A DNA stretch of 64,000 nt, taken from positions 19,980-83,979 of the forward strand of contig JAKUCV010007279.1 of NCBI GenBank assembly GCA_028386065.3. Reading direction: 5' to 3'. Origin of the DNA: Turnera subulata (Eukaryota > Streptophyta > Magnoliopsida > Malpighiales > Passifloraceae). The notes beneath the pieces were generated by a model that was not told the origin of the DNA, made no database searches, and was given only the letters and a program-made list of their open reading frames with translations. Shown here one piece after another: positions 1-9,357 of the stretch (position 1 is the stretch's first letter; the number at the start of each line of letters is the position of its first letter). A program made the position numbers and the translations under genes.

Positions 1-689
1 CTAGACTTGAGTTCTCCGTAAAATTGAATCAAGTCTTGCTTACAAGCTATCCTTTCAATAGATTTGAATGAAACAATGAAACCAAATCAGAAACCACAGG
101 TGTAAACTCAAATTTCAAGCTCAGATTTTCTCAAATGTCTGGGGATAATCTTCAGAGGTGTTTTGAACCCTCTTATATAACTCTGAGTTTTGGGAGAGAA
201 GTCTTCCAACGGATCTTTGTGTCTCATAGTTGACTTCAGCTTGCTTTCAATTCGGATTGGAACTATCTACTCCTTGATTACAAAGTATTACCAAATATAG
301 AAAGTTTAGGCCACCAAGAGGACCACCTTTATTAAGTGAAGTGGTAGTTGAGAGAGAAAGTCTAATGCACTTTTCTGAGCCTTTTCTCTTGTTCTCCATT
401 CTTGGCCGTTTGGAGTAGAGTTTTAATGCACGGGAGGACCACGCACAAGTTGCAGAAAAAGGTGATAGTGACAGCTCGGCTCGTGTGGTTCCTTCAAAAC
501 CATCCAGCATACACGTATGGTTTCCTTTGAAACCATGCATCCTCCTGCATACTTAATCAACACAAAGTATATTTAAAGCATTTTTTCAAGTAGTTTGTTA
601 ATCATCAAAATTAAATTTTAACTATTACTAAACATAGTTACTTCACTAATTAAGCTTAAGAGAATAATTAGTCCATGTTAAGGCGAACA
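1..689 (-). mobile_element. 3' LTR of a SIRE-like copia element (cut by window edge)
   Basis: Read on the minus strand, a purine run (AAAAAAGGGAGAG, about 691-703) is followed by an LTR-like start, TGTTCGCCTTAACATGG, at about 689. This PPT-LTR junction style is typical of SIRE/Maximus copia elements. A TATA-like TATATAAGAGGG on the minus strand near 170-180 would be the U3 promoter. The LTR runs off the left edge, so its length and other end are unknown. The clade is an inference from the PPT style only. Confidence 0.45.
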
Positions 690-1084
690 ATCTCTCCCTT
701 TTTTATGATGACAAACACGTGTTGATTTCTGCCAAAACAAGGGTTAGAAAACATTTATAAATCATTTACTAAGCTCTCCCTATTTTGTTGCTCCCCTTCT
801 TCAAAGTAATTTTATAATCCGTCAGGGATAAACAAATTTAAGCTCATAAACGTATTTGACTTTCTTAGCCAAAAACTCCACCTGTAATTTTTAATTCCTA
901 CATGAGATACTCAATAGATATATAAGTAGCACAACAATAATCTCAAGTGTGGTTTCAATAAAACCACAACCATATCAAAATTCATGCATGATTAATCAAT
1001 CAACCAATTTCCTTCCCCTTTTAGCATCAACAAACAAGGGATAATCATCAAATATCATAACAAATAAGAGCATAATATCCATCA
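690..1084 (-). other. Internal non-coding flank of the SIRE-like element
   Basis: This AT-rich sequence lies on the internal side of the PPT, read on the minus strand. It has no credible ORF. It contains C/T-rich tracts resembling the untranslated 3' region of SIRE-like elements. Nothing else is recognisable. Confidence 0.3.
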
Positions 1085-1283
1085 TGTAGGCCCAAAAGTG
1101 CCTAAGAGGAGAGGGGTGAATTAGGCTTTGAAACTTTTTCGAGTTTAGCAAGATCTAGTTTTTGTGAAACCAGATACGGGTAAGGCTTGATGAGTGTTTA
1201 AGGCAAGAATACGAATGAGGTAAGGAATGAAAAGCAAACACAAGTGATATAGAGTGGTTCTCCCTCACCAGGTACCTCCACTA
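1085..1283 (+). repeat. Start of an older LTR, continued at 17576-17755
   Basis: TGTAGGCCCAAAAGTGCC at 1085 looks like an LTR start. The sequence reads sensibly across the 1284-17575 insertion into 17576-17755 (AG/CT-rich, recurrent 'ggctaagctc' phrases), where it is cut by the Ogre-like LTR at 17756. It is probably the oldest layer here, a broken copia-type LTR. No far end was found. Confidence 0.3.
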
Positions 1284-1729
1284 TGTAACGACCAGGGTAA
1301 AATTTTTGTAAATTTTACCGAGTCGTTTGACCTTTACAGTGGATAATAAAGTTTTGCCGTTGTTAAACAAGGATTTACCGAGAATTTTACCGGGAGTAAC
1401 CGAGCTTCGTCTTGATCACTGAGGACACGCGACATTCTGGAGTTTCTTTCGATAATCGAGCCTCGAAATTATTTTCCGAGGGTTACTCGGGATTTCTGAG
1501 CCTCCTCCAAGGCTTACCGAGCCTCGGTTTACAAATCCGAGACTGGTACGACGCTCAGAGGAATTAATCGGATTTTCTGAGCCTAAGTTGTATTTTCGGA
1601 ACCGGGACGAATTTCGGAAAGACAAAAACGCCCCTGTGGCGTAAACGGACTAAAGAATGAACGTGAGGGTATTTTGGTCTTTTCCCGGACCAATAATGCT
1701 GCCGACACCGAGCCGTAATTTTCTCTCTC

Positions 1730-2480
1730 CCGGGCTACCTCTTCCTTTGTCTTTTTCTCCTTTTTTTCTCTTTTTCCCCATTTTCTTTCTTCTTTTCCAT
1801 TTTCTTTTTCTTTATCTTCTTTTCCTATTTCTTTTTCTCTTCCCGTTTTTCTTTTCTTTTTCTTCTTCTTCTTCACTCTTCTCTTCTTCCTTCCCCTTCA
1901 CTTTTCTTTTCTCCCCCGATCTTCCTTCTTCTTCCCAATCACTCAACCTCCCAGATATTTCTCTTCCTTGTCTTCTTCCTCTTCCTCTCCTCTAAATTCC
2001 CTTTCCCCCCTTGCTGCCGACACCACCATCTTCCACTGCCTCTCTTCCATTTTTCTCTTCCTCCTCTGCGTTTCACCGCCGCCCTCATCCTCCCCTTCGC
2101 CTCTGCCTCTTTCTCCCTCTGCCCCTACTCACACCCGCTGCCGCCAGTCGTACGTCATCGGGGCTGTCTCCCCTCTGTTACCACCGTCGCAGCCGGATCC
2201 TTTTCTGCAGCTGCTCCCAACCGCCGCCGCCTTGGATCGTCCTTCTTCCCCTGTTCTCGCGCCGCCTGCGTCTGTACCCATCCCTAAACCGCCGCTGCTC
2301 CTCTTCATCGCGTCGCCTCAGGTAGTGCCGCCCTACCTCTTCTCTTCCTCTGCAACTCACGCCGGAGCCGTGACCGCCGCCCTGCTGCTCGAGTCGACCC
2401 TGTCATGTGGTGAGCCAACCGAAACCCATTCTTCTCTCTTTTACCTTTCGCTTTACTCCGGTTGATTGAACGGTCTGAGA
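1730..2480 (+). repeat. Low-complexity C/T-rich then GC-rich LTR segment
   Basis: A pyrimidine tract (about 1735-2000) is followed by a GC-rich block with a GTGAG at about 2410. It corresponds to the A/G-rich tract plus GC-rich block of the young LTR at 9066-9720, although the strand bias is opposite. Long open frames here are compositional artefacts (Ser/Phe/Leu/Pro runs). Confidence 0.5.
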
Positions 2481-3549
2481 CCGATTGAGTTTAAGGTTGA
2501 GTTGTGTGTTTGTGAATTTTGTGGTAGAGACAGACGATGATGCCGATGTTGGTGTTACTGTGGACATGGGTTGCAGTGTTTTGGGTGGTTGACGTGGTGG
2601 TTTGGTGGCAATCCGGCAGCCTCGGGTAATTTTCCAGCGAGGTCTCGGGTATTTTCCAATGAACCCGGACTTGGACTTTGGGTAATAATCGGACCTTTGG
2701 ACATTTCATGAACATTAACGGACTCGGACTTTTATAACGGCGTTAATAAACGAACGTTTAATTTATTTAAGCTAATATTAATTTTATGGATTATGATTTA
2801 ATTTCATTTATGCCTTTTATTTATGCCTTTAATTTGTTTTTTGATTGGGCTAAAAAGAAGGCCCATGGTATTATTTATTTTTCGGATTATCGAATTTACG
2901 CTTTACTCGGGCTAATAACGATAAAAGGCCTAGACATATATAATTATTCTATTTTACATTTAATAACTAGAATGGTATTGGCTATATATATAGTTATACT
3001 TTTATAACGTTATTTATATTTTCTTTGGATAAAAATAATATTGGAACTATACCTTATCTTAATTATTGATCTATTACAAGTATATGAATATATCGTATAA
3101 TGAATTGCAGCTATTCTCACCCGCTTTGATATTGCTAAACTATATCCTTACTTAACAATTATAGTTTTATGTAAACATGTACTTATGATTATATATGTAG
3201 ATATTTAATTATAAATAATACAACTACAAATTCGCACAAATATTTTATGCTATACATTGGCTACGTTAATTTCATACCGTTGGAGATAATCTCCATTAAA
3301 CGAGTTATTATAGTATATACTATTTAAATAATATTTCAACATAATTATCGTTTCCAATATTATGTAATTATCGTACATAAAACATATAAGTATTTAGTAT
3401 ATAATCGGGAATAATATTATTTACGTCATATGGACTATGAGTATTTAACGGGTCGTGACTTGATTTATTTACAAATGTATTTTCTTAAATATACATTACA
3501 TACAAGTGTACGACTCAAGAGAACGAGCGAGTTCCCTATGCATGATTGA
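2481..3549 (+). other. AT-rich part of the Tekay-like solo LTR
   Basis: This stretch becomes very AT-rich from about 2740. It matches in position the AT-rich block (about 9850-10400) of the young LTR. No gene is visible. The boundary with the pararetrovirus-like segment lies near 3550 and is not sharp. Confidence 0.4.
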
Positions 3550-3651
3550 TGCTGAGATTAAGGTTGAATTGTTATACCTGAGGGTGTCTCTGAATTTGCT
3601 GCTTACTGACTGCTTCTGTTGCTTGTGATTTGAATATTTTCTTTCTTTTGT

Positions 3652-3702
3652 GTTTCGTGTTTGTGTTTCGTGTTTGTGTTTCGTGTTTGTGTTTCGTGTT
3701 TT
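3652..3702. repeat. About four tandem 14-bp repeats
   Basis: TTTGTGTTTCGTGT is repeated about four times. On the minus strand it lies downstream of the TATATAAGG site, that is in the presumed leader of the pregenomic transcript. Confidence 0.8.
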
Positions 3703-3815
3703 TAGGAGTTTAGCTCCAGGACATGAAGTCCAACTAGGTTCCTAAAGACCTAAGAGAAAATATTTCTCTTATACTGAACCGTGTTCAATATGCAATGCTT
3801 CAATGTTTCAATGTA

Positions 3816-3846
3816 TTTATTCCATGAGGAGTGAACTCCTTATATA
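3816..3846 (-). promoter_or_regulatory. Pararetrovirus-like TATA box with nearby AATAAA
   Basis: The minus strand reads TATATAAGG at 3846-3838, followed about 20 bases downstream by AATAAA at 3821-3816. A TATATAAGG core is typical of caulimovirid pregenomic promoters, and their RNA carries the poly(A) signal near the 5' end because of terminal redundancy. It lies after the last ORF of the segment, the expected place in a circular genome opened at this point. Function is inferred, and decay of the copy could have inactivated it. Confidence 0.5.
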
Positions 3847-4048
3847 CAAAAATAAAAGTGGCTCAGGACATGTCCCCTGGCCGTCCTAGTGGCCTAGTGG
3901 CCTTACATTATTGGTGGCTCAGTGGCCTTACATTATCAAAAGCAGATGGCCTAGTTCTCTTAATTGTTCTTCTTTACCATCTAAATAATCTAATGTGAAT
4001 TCATATCTATATATATATTTTATTAATTTCTTTTGTTCTTTTTGTATT

Positions 4049-4327
4049 TTATTTCTCATTTTTAAACTTCTTGATCATTTCCATGAATAGAATGAAAAAA
4101 TGTTCCTTTTTATAGAATTCTTCACAATTGCAAACTACTATATCGGGCTCTAGTATTATCTCATGTGATTCTTTATGTTGTTCATGATTTTGGTCAATCG
4201 CGTCTACGATTTCATTTTGTAAATAATCTATTGCTTTTGGATTACTAAAATCAATGCAACTTAATTTTTGTACTGCCTTTTCTATATCTGTTTTTTCATA
4301 ATTGTATAGTTGTGGGTGATCATCCAT
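4049..4327 (-). CDS. Unrecognised 92-aa ORF of the pararetrovirus-like segment
   Basis: It starts at an ATG (4327) and encodes an acidic protein, rich in Asp/Glu/Ile/Asn, with a short C-terminal aromatic/basic end and a VVCNCEEF motif with two cysteines around residue 70. It is the last ORF before the TATA-like site, about 170 bp downstream of the 59-aa ORF. Its AT-rich codon use matches the other four ORFs. No family is recognised. It may be the broken N-terminus of a longer coat or accessory protein. Confidence 0.4.
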   Translation of the reverse strand: MDDHPQLYNYEKTDIEKAVQKLSCIDFSNPKAIDYLQNEIVDAIDQNHEQHKESHEIILEPDIVVCNCEEFYKKEHFFILFMEMIKKFKNEK

Positions 4328-4446
4328 TAGTGATATCTTCCTAAACTTCGTTGGTGCTCTATCATCATTAGTTTATTCTCAGAGCAGGTTATTTGTCGTG
4401 GAATTTCCTCGAGTATTAATATATAGTGGAATGGGAAAAGGAAGGC

Positions 4447-4484
4447 TAGACAGGCTTGCTAGTTGTAGACAGGCTTGCTAGTTG
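4447..4484. repeat. Two tandem 19-bp repeats
   Basis: TAGACAGGCTTGCTAGTTG occurs twice head to tail (4447-4465 and 4466-4484), just after the stop of the 59-aa ORF. It looks like a local duplication within the pararetrovirus-like segment. Confidence 0.85.
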
Positions 4485-4497
4485 CTCGCGGATTAAT

Positions 4498-4677
4498 TCA
4501 AAATAATTTTCTTGGTGGAGTAATTAGCCATTCATTGTGAGGATTCTTTATTAATGATTGTTCTTGTATTCTTTTTTCTAGATCTTCTATTTTCCTAATT
4601 ATTTCGGATAGTTTATCAAATATTTTTTCCATCTTATCTTGTATTTCTTGAATATCTTCGGTGAGTTTTCCAGTCAT
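4498..4677 (-). CDS. 59-aa coiled-coil ORF, virion-associated-protein-like
   Basis: This small ORF begins with the ATG inside ATGA, where the A that completes the TGA stop of the movement-protein ORF is shared (4677-4674). It stops at 4500-4498. Residues about 5-42 form a charged heptad-like stretch (repeated I/L at a/d positions with K/E between), and the tail reads ITPPRKLF. In caulimovirids a short coiled-coil virion-associated protein often lies just downstream of the movement protein, so position and shape fit that role. The match is by architecture, not by sequence identity. The ATGA overlap suggests coupled translation. Confidence 0.45.
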   Translation of the reverse strand: MTGKLTEDIQEIQDKMEKIFDKLSEIIRKIEDLEKRIQEQSLIKNPHNEWLITPPRKLF

Positions 4678-5618
4678 AATTGATCTCGTATTTCTTGGGA
4701 AATTTTAGTTAATTCCGCTAATTGTTTGCTTAATCTTGTATTTTCAGTTGGATGTATATTTACTGGTTGGTCAATTCCAGTTGGATGTATATTTACTGGT
4801 TGGTCAATTCCTTCAATTTTTATCTTACTAGTCTCAGCTTCTTCTTGATATGTTGTATCTTTTAGTAAAGGTCTTGGATTCGTTTGTTCTATTAATGCAG
4901 TTGGTATAAAGTGAATTCCATTTCTTTCAAAAATTTCATCTATAGTTATTTTCTCACTTTCTCTAAATTGAATACTATGGTGTGAGTTGCTTAACGCATA
5001 TCCTACTGCATATGTTATTGTGAATGGATAGTCATCCTGATTCATTAAGTTTTTCCTTTCAAAGTTAAAGATTAATCCTATACTATTTTTGAGATAATTA
5101 CTTGTAATAGGTATTCCATAATGTAAACTGATATCAAATTTAATTACTGTTATTTTTAAGTTTCCTGTGATTTTGCCAATGATTCTTTCCTTTACTGGTA
5201 AAATTCTATTATCAACAATAGTTATTTCGATTGGTGAATCAATTCCCTGAAAATATGTACTTTTTAAAATTATTTGAATTCTTCCGAAATGAATATAACT
5301 TATTTTTTTCTTGTCTTCTGACTTAACTCCTTTGAGCCTATTCTCAATTTCATTAGTGGTTACTAGTGGTAATACATAATTGTTATTGGCTTCTTTTATT
5401 TGAATAGGATATTCTTTCTGAAATTTTCCCAAATATAAGACGTTCTTTCTGCCTAGAAACTTCTTAATTGTTTCTGGTAATTTACTTGGTATTTGAATAT
5501 CATGTCCTTGTTTAATTGTTATTTCACCTTGCTTAGCTATTTCTCTGTAATTGAGTAAAATATCTTGACTGAATTCAAAATTATCTTCTTGTTCATGTAA
5601 TACCTGTATTCCTTCCAT
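4674..5618 (-). CDS. Movement-protein-like ORF (30K superfamily)
   Basis: This 314-aa ORF from an ATG at 5618 resembles viral movement proteins of the 30K superfamily, as in Caulimoviridae. These proteins enlarge plasmodesmata for cell-to-cell spread. Visible features are a central beta-rich core with YIHFGRIQIILKST, an Asp-containing VDNRILPVKERIIGKITGNL stretch, and YALSNSHHS near residue 210. The C-terminus has an exact in-frame duplication of an 11-residue unit (GIDQPVNIHPT, 33 bp, within about 4747-4812) and a short coiled-coil end. It lacks internal stops, which is notable for an endogenous copy. The preceding ORF ends about 190 bp upstream, and the next ORF overlaps its stop by 4 bases. 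Confidence 0.6.
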   Translation of the reverse strand: MEGIQVLHEQEDNFEFSQDILLNYREIAKQGEITIKQGHDIQIPSKLPETIKKFLGRKNVLYLGKFQKEYPIQIKEANNNYVLPLVTTNEIENRLKGVKSEDKKKISYIHFGRIQIILKSTYFQGIDSPIEITIVDNRILPVKERIIGKITGNLKITVIKFDISLHYGIPITSNYLKNSIGLIFNFERKNLMNQDDYPFTITYAVGYALSNSHHSIQFRESEKITIDEIFERNGIHFIPTALIEQTNPRPLLKDTTYQEEAETSKIKIEGIDQPVNIHPTGIDQPVNIHPTENTRLSKQLAELTKISQEIRDQL

Positions 5619-5805
5619 TTTAAATTCCTATATGCTTCTTAAACAGTACTTGGCGTCGTCTGCTCCCGGATCACAGTGACCATCTCAAGGAGATCCACTG
5701 TTTTTGCCATTAAAGGCTACACCGAGGATTTTCCAGCCGTTCGTGTTGCTATTAATTCTATATGCAGTATGCCTATCCTTTACAGAATTGAGTTGCTCAG
5801 ATTTG
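5619..5805 (-). other. Intergenic spacer in the pararetrovirus-like segment
   Basis: This is 187 bp between two ORFs. It is less AT-rich than the neighbouring ORFs. No promoter or primer site was recognised. Confidence 0.3.
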
Positions 5806-6408
5806 TTAGTCTGTTCGCGGATCATAGTTTAGAAAAAATGTATATACGTTTCCCTTTGTTTTATATCTGAGGTAGTTATAATAGTCTTTTCGTGGAAGAT
5901 TCTTTAATTCTTCAATTGTCTGAAGAGACAATAAATGCCTACTTACCCATTCGTCAATTAGCTCTGTTCTGTTTGATGCACAATCTAAGTCTAGAATTCC
6001 TTGATATCCTAATTCTTTATTAATTGGAGTAAATTCGAATAAATCTGGTTGCCTTAATATCTGAGTTTTTGACTTGTAAAATCCTTTTTGGTAGATTTTA
6101 GGTTCATAAGTGTCTTGCCATTTGAATGATTCTTCATGCTTACGTTTTTTATTTTCATCTTGTGTTTGATCAAAAGGTTTTCTTTCACTAGTTTCTCCTT
6201 GTTCCATAAAGCCTTGTTCTTCATCGCTACTCGAATATCCAAATATTAATTCTTCATTTTCATTTGGTTCAGATATTGTGATTCCTTTTTGTTTTTTGTG
6301 TGTTATCTCATATAATGGTTTGCTGTTAATTTCAAAATCCTGATTTTCTATTTTAAGTGCTTCCAATTGTTTAATCAGGCTTTCGATTAAATCTATCTTA
6401 TCTTCCAT
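5806..6408 (-). CDS. Possible coat-protein N-terminal-like ORF
   Basis: The open frame extends upstream to 6468, but only from a TTG. The first ATG is at 6408, inside the end of the preceding ORF, so that ATGGAAGATAA contains both its start and the upstream TAA stop. From there it encodes about 200 aa: a Leu/Ile/Lys-rich N-terminal coiled coil, an acidic Ser/Glu-rich middle, and a C-terminal Trp-containing region (ELIDEWVSRHLLSLQT) followed by YYNYLRYKTKGNVYTFF. That 'W...Y..YK..G.V' pattern recalls caulimovirid coat proteins. The resemblance is weak and no zinc knuckle follows, so the protein would be truncated. Confidence 0.4.
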   Translation of the reverse strand: MEDKIDLIESLIKQLEALKIENQDFEINSKPLYEITHKKQKGITISEPNENEELIFGYSSSDEEQGFMEQGETSERKPFDQTQDENKKRKHEESFKWQDTYEPKIYQKGFYKSKTQILRQPDLFEFTPINKELGYQGILDLDCASNRTELIDEWVSRHLLSLQTIEELKNLPRKDYYNYLRYKTKGNVYTFFLNYDPRTD

Positions 6409-7132
6409 TATTGGAATATATTTGCCTTTTGAACTGTAAGTGCATAAGTCTGTTTCTTTTTCTGTCAAGTTTTTGTTGTAATATTTTTTGTTTCATGAAT
6501 ATCATCCTTAGTTCCTTTTCCCATTTCCCTGTTCTTGCCTTTCCTTTTTCTGCTGTCTGTATGCAGAGTGGACACAAGTACTGGTGTGACTCGTGAATCT
6601 GCTTTATTAGTGGGCACAGTTCTTGCTTTTCTGTTTCGTAAGCTAGAGCCAGGCTCACTATCGGTTCTTCCCACTGAAAAATTAATTCTTTATGCTTTTG
6701 CTCCATTGTCTTTTTTAATTCTGCTGAGATAATTAGTATATCATTATTGATATAACTAATTCTATATTTATCAGTTATTTTTTCAATTTGTGCGGTTAAC
6801 CGATAATAATTGCCAATCCGTTTCTCCTTTTCCGTGACTTGGATTCCTTTCATCAGCTGCGGATAATTACCGTTTGAGATTCCTAGCTGCATGAGAGCTT
6901 TGACCTTCACAATTTTGCCTTCTTGGATAATTGGATAGAGATTATATACCCGGATGTACATTTCTCGATCCTTGACTACTTTCTCTTGGAAATTCTTCAG
7001 TGCCTTTTGAATTCCTGCAGGGAACCATGCCATTTGGTGCCCTAGTGTATGCTTCTTAATATAAATTGTGTCAATTAAACCTGCGTAAAACAAGTCGTTA
7101 ATTATTGAGGTGTATATATGCTTTCTTGTCAT
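6398..7132 (-). CDS. Unrecognised 244-aa ORF, first of the pararetrovirus-like cluster
   Basis: It starts at an ATG (7132). The N-terminal half is hydrophobic/aromatic (IYTSIINDLFYAGLIDTIYI, then W-F-P and a charged helix). A later Cys cluster, CPL...CPLCIQ around residues 170-190, could bind a metal. The C-terminus is strongly basic (KQKILQQKLDRKRNRL). It overlaps the next ORF by a few codons and shares its AT-rich codon use, so the two were probably co-translated. No family is recognised. By position it precedes the movement-protein ORF, where caulimovirids usually have nothing or a transactivator. Confidence 0.4.
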   Translation of the reverse strand: MTRKHIYTSIINDLFYAGLIDTIYIKKHTLGHQMAWFPAGIQKALKNFQEKVVKDREMYIRVYNLYPIIQEGKIVKVKALMQLGISNGNYPQLMKGIQVTEKEKRIGNYYRLTAQIEKITDKYRISYINNDILIISAELKKTMEQKHKELIFQWEEPIVSLALAYETEKQELCPLIKQIHESHQYLCPLCIQTAEKGKARTGKWEKELRMIFMKQKILQQKLDRKRNRLMHLQFKRQIYSNNGR

Positions 7133-7199
7133 AAGCAGCCTAAGGGCCGAGATGTCGGCTTGGCCGCTCAGTTTTGGTTTTGACTTATGTTGGACATGA

Positions 7200-8709
7200 T
7201 TGGTATATCAGATGAAAAATAGATTATTAATAACCTCCACATAAATGGATAAGAGAACTATGGAAATAATAAAAGAACTGATAAGCCGTCTAATAACTGT
7301 TAACCGACATCATGCATAATCATCTTGTTTGTGCATTATAAATGATTATTGTTGTTATATTATAGGAATATCAAAGGCTTAATCGGATACCAGCTTCCGA
7401 GGAGTATCAGGTGAGGTTGCATATACGTCATTCCACCCGTGATAGCCGGGATGGTTGGTCTTGGAACTACATAAGTTCTATTGCATCTTATGGTTATTGT
7501 TGTTAATAACTTTGTGATATTTGCTGATATTTGTTGTGAGGATGGATAACCTTTGATATGTTGCACATGATACTGTGTTTGCCTTTCTGTGAATAATTTG
7601 CCTGATTGAACTGCTGAGCCAATTGAGTTTGTTTGTGGTATTATTGCTGTTGTTGTTGATTTATTGATTGTGGATTTATTGAGATGATGAGATAATTGGA
7701 TAATTGGAAATTGTGTTGACAACTTTAATGTCACTTGGAAAGTAGTGGTCTGACTCGATGGGTAAAGACTGTTTTGTGGTGGCCTTGACCTGGGTTCTTG
7801 AGGAAGCATGTCTATGCTTGGGATGTCTATCCCGTTGATTTATTTGAGATGTCTATCCCGTTGATTTATTTGGGATGTCTATCCTGTTGATATATTTGGG
7901 ATGTCTATCCCTGGGTTACTATTTTGGGATGTCGATCCCTGGGTTCTCTTGATTTTGGTCTGGCACCCGAAATATGTTGATATCCAGGTCTGATCCCTAG
8001 CTTGTCCAGTGACAGGGCCCCGAAAGATAAAAATTGGTAATAATAAGCATTCTTTTGGCCTTGGCTCAGTCTTGTTTGAAATGTGTTTTTGCTTTGTTGG
8101 GCTGTGATGTGTTATGTTCATATACACGTTGTCTCATGATCATACCTTGGGAGGTTGTCAGTATAGTCGGTTGACCGTGGTCGGCATAGGTTGCCGGTTC
8201 ACAGGTGTTGTTGTTGTCGTTGGTCGTGAGTAGTCTATCGTGGTTGGCAATGGTTGTCGGTTATCCTTTGTTAGTTGTCAAATTCTTTTGAAAATGGTCA
8301 GATGAGTATCATTTGTCGGTTTGATAGGATAATGAGATATGTTGGTTGTCGGCTGTGGTCGACGGTTGGGTGATTGTTATTTCTAAGGGTATGTCGATAC
8401 CCAGAGGTTGAGCTTAATGAGAAATGTTGTTGACGTGGTTACGAGTTGTTGTGATGACTACTGTTGCTGTTGCTGTGTTGTGATTCTACTTGGGGATCGG
8501 TTTGTGATGTTGATTGGGTATGGTCCGTGCAGGTTGCCGGCTACCCGGTGAGCGAGGCTCACGTGATTTGAGATTGTTTTGGTACCAGGTTAAATGATCG
8601 GCAAGTACAGTATCAGTGTGTTATCATATGATGAGGAACCTCTGTTCAGTATAGTCTGTTAGGACTAGTGTGTGTGTTGTATAGTCTGTTGAGACTGGGT
8701 CGGTTACCC
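7200..8709 (+). other. 3' half of the Tekay-like solo LTR, first part
   Basis: This holds the 'tataggaatatc...ttccgaggag' landmark (about 7360-7400) and six short inverted repeats of the GGGAT-GTCT-ATCCC type between 7804 and 7939, plus GGGTAT-GTCG-ATACCC at 8387-8402. A GT-rich stretch (8150-8560) with recurrent 'ggttgtcgg' follows. No protein-coding gene is supported. Confidence 0.5.
7804..7939. repeat. Cluster of AT-GTCT-AT-centred hairpin motifs
   Basis: Six successive inverted repeats share a 4-base loop. They are AAGCAT/ATGCTT (7804-7819), GGGAT/ATCCC (7820-7833), GAGAT/ATCCC (7846-7859, imperfect), GGGAT/ATCCT (7872-7885), GGGAT/ATCCC (7898-7911) and GGGAT/ATCCC (7926-7939). The loop is GTCT, or GTCG in the last. 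Confidence 0.85.
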
Positions 8710-9065
8710 TGTAACAGCCCGGGTAAAAATTTTGGATTTTTACCGGACTGTAAAAGTCTATTTACCGTGATTTACTGTTGAATTAATTTTGGGTAATTAA
8801 TTCAAGGTAAATCGGGAGTCGTTTTTTTGAATCCGAGTGTTTTCCCGCGCTCGTGATTTTCCCGTGGATTTTTCGGAACTAAGTTGGTATTTTTCGGGTT
8901 TCGGAATTTCTCGGAAAATCACACCGGAAAATAACTAAGGAGGTATCGGTTATTTTCTAGTCCGAATCGGACTCGCCCGTAATACGGACGAATCGTATTA
9001 TTGATATTCACATGCCAAATAGTAAATTTAAAGTTATAAAGAGGAGGAGGCAGCCGAAACCGGGT

Positions 9066-9357
9066 GAGAAAGGAGAAGAAAAAAAAGAAAGAGAGAAAAA
9101 GAAAAGGAGAGGAAAAAGAAAAGAGAGAAAAAAAAAGAGAAAAGAAAAAAAAAGAGAGAAAAAGGAAAAAGAGAAAAAGAAAAAAAAAGAAAAAGAAAAA
9201 TCGGGAGAAGGAAGAAACAGAGAGAAAAAAAAGAGAAAAAAAATAATACAGAAAATGAAAAAAAGAGAAGGAAAATCAGAAAAATCAAGAAAATGAAAAG
9301 AAAAGAAAATCAGGAAAATAAGGAAATGAAAGGAAAAAAAAAAAGAAGAAGAAGAGT
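9066..9357. repeat. A/G-rich low-complexity tract in the LTR
   Basis: A purine tract of about 290 bp (GAAAAAGAAAAGGAGAGG-like). Lys/Glu/Arg-rich frames on the plus strand and Phe/Ser/Leu-rich frames on the minus strand are artefacts of this composition. Confidence 0.9.

Larger units (their letters stand above)
3550..7200 (-). mobile_element. Endogenous pararetrovirus-like segment
   Basis: Five minus-strand ORFs are packed in one direction: 244 aa, about 200 aa, 314 aa, 59 aa and 92 aa, with overlapping stop/start codons. They are followed by a TATATAAGG promoter-like site. The 314-aa ORF resembles the 30K movement proteins of Caulimoviridae. No reverse transcriptase, RNase H or protease is visible. 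A tRNA-Met primer site of the usual pararetrovirus type was not found. The ends are diffuse. It is inserted in the AT-rich part of the old Tekay-like LTR. The best reading is a partial or multipartite endogenous caulimovirid copy. The family assignment rests mainly on one ORF. Confidence 0.55.

Noticed and set aside
1583..2465. Long open frames in C/T-rich sequence (Ser/Phe/Leu/Pro or Lys/Glu-rich)
   Set aside because: They are compositional artefacts of a low-complexity LTR tract, open in several frames on both strands and without any domain.
6409..6468. Start of the second pararetrovirus-like ORF at 6468
   Set aside because: That codon is TTG. The first ATG is at 6408, within the stop of the preceding ORF, a common viral arrangement.
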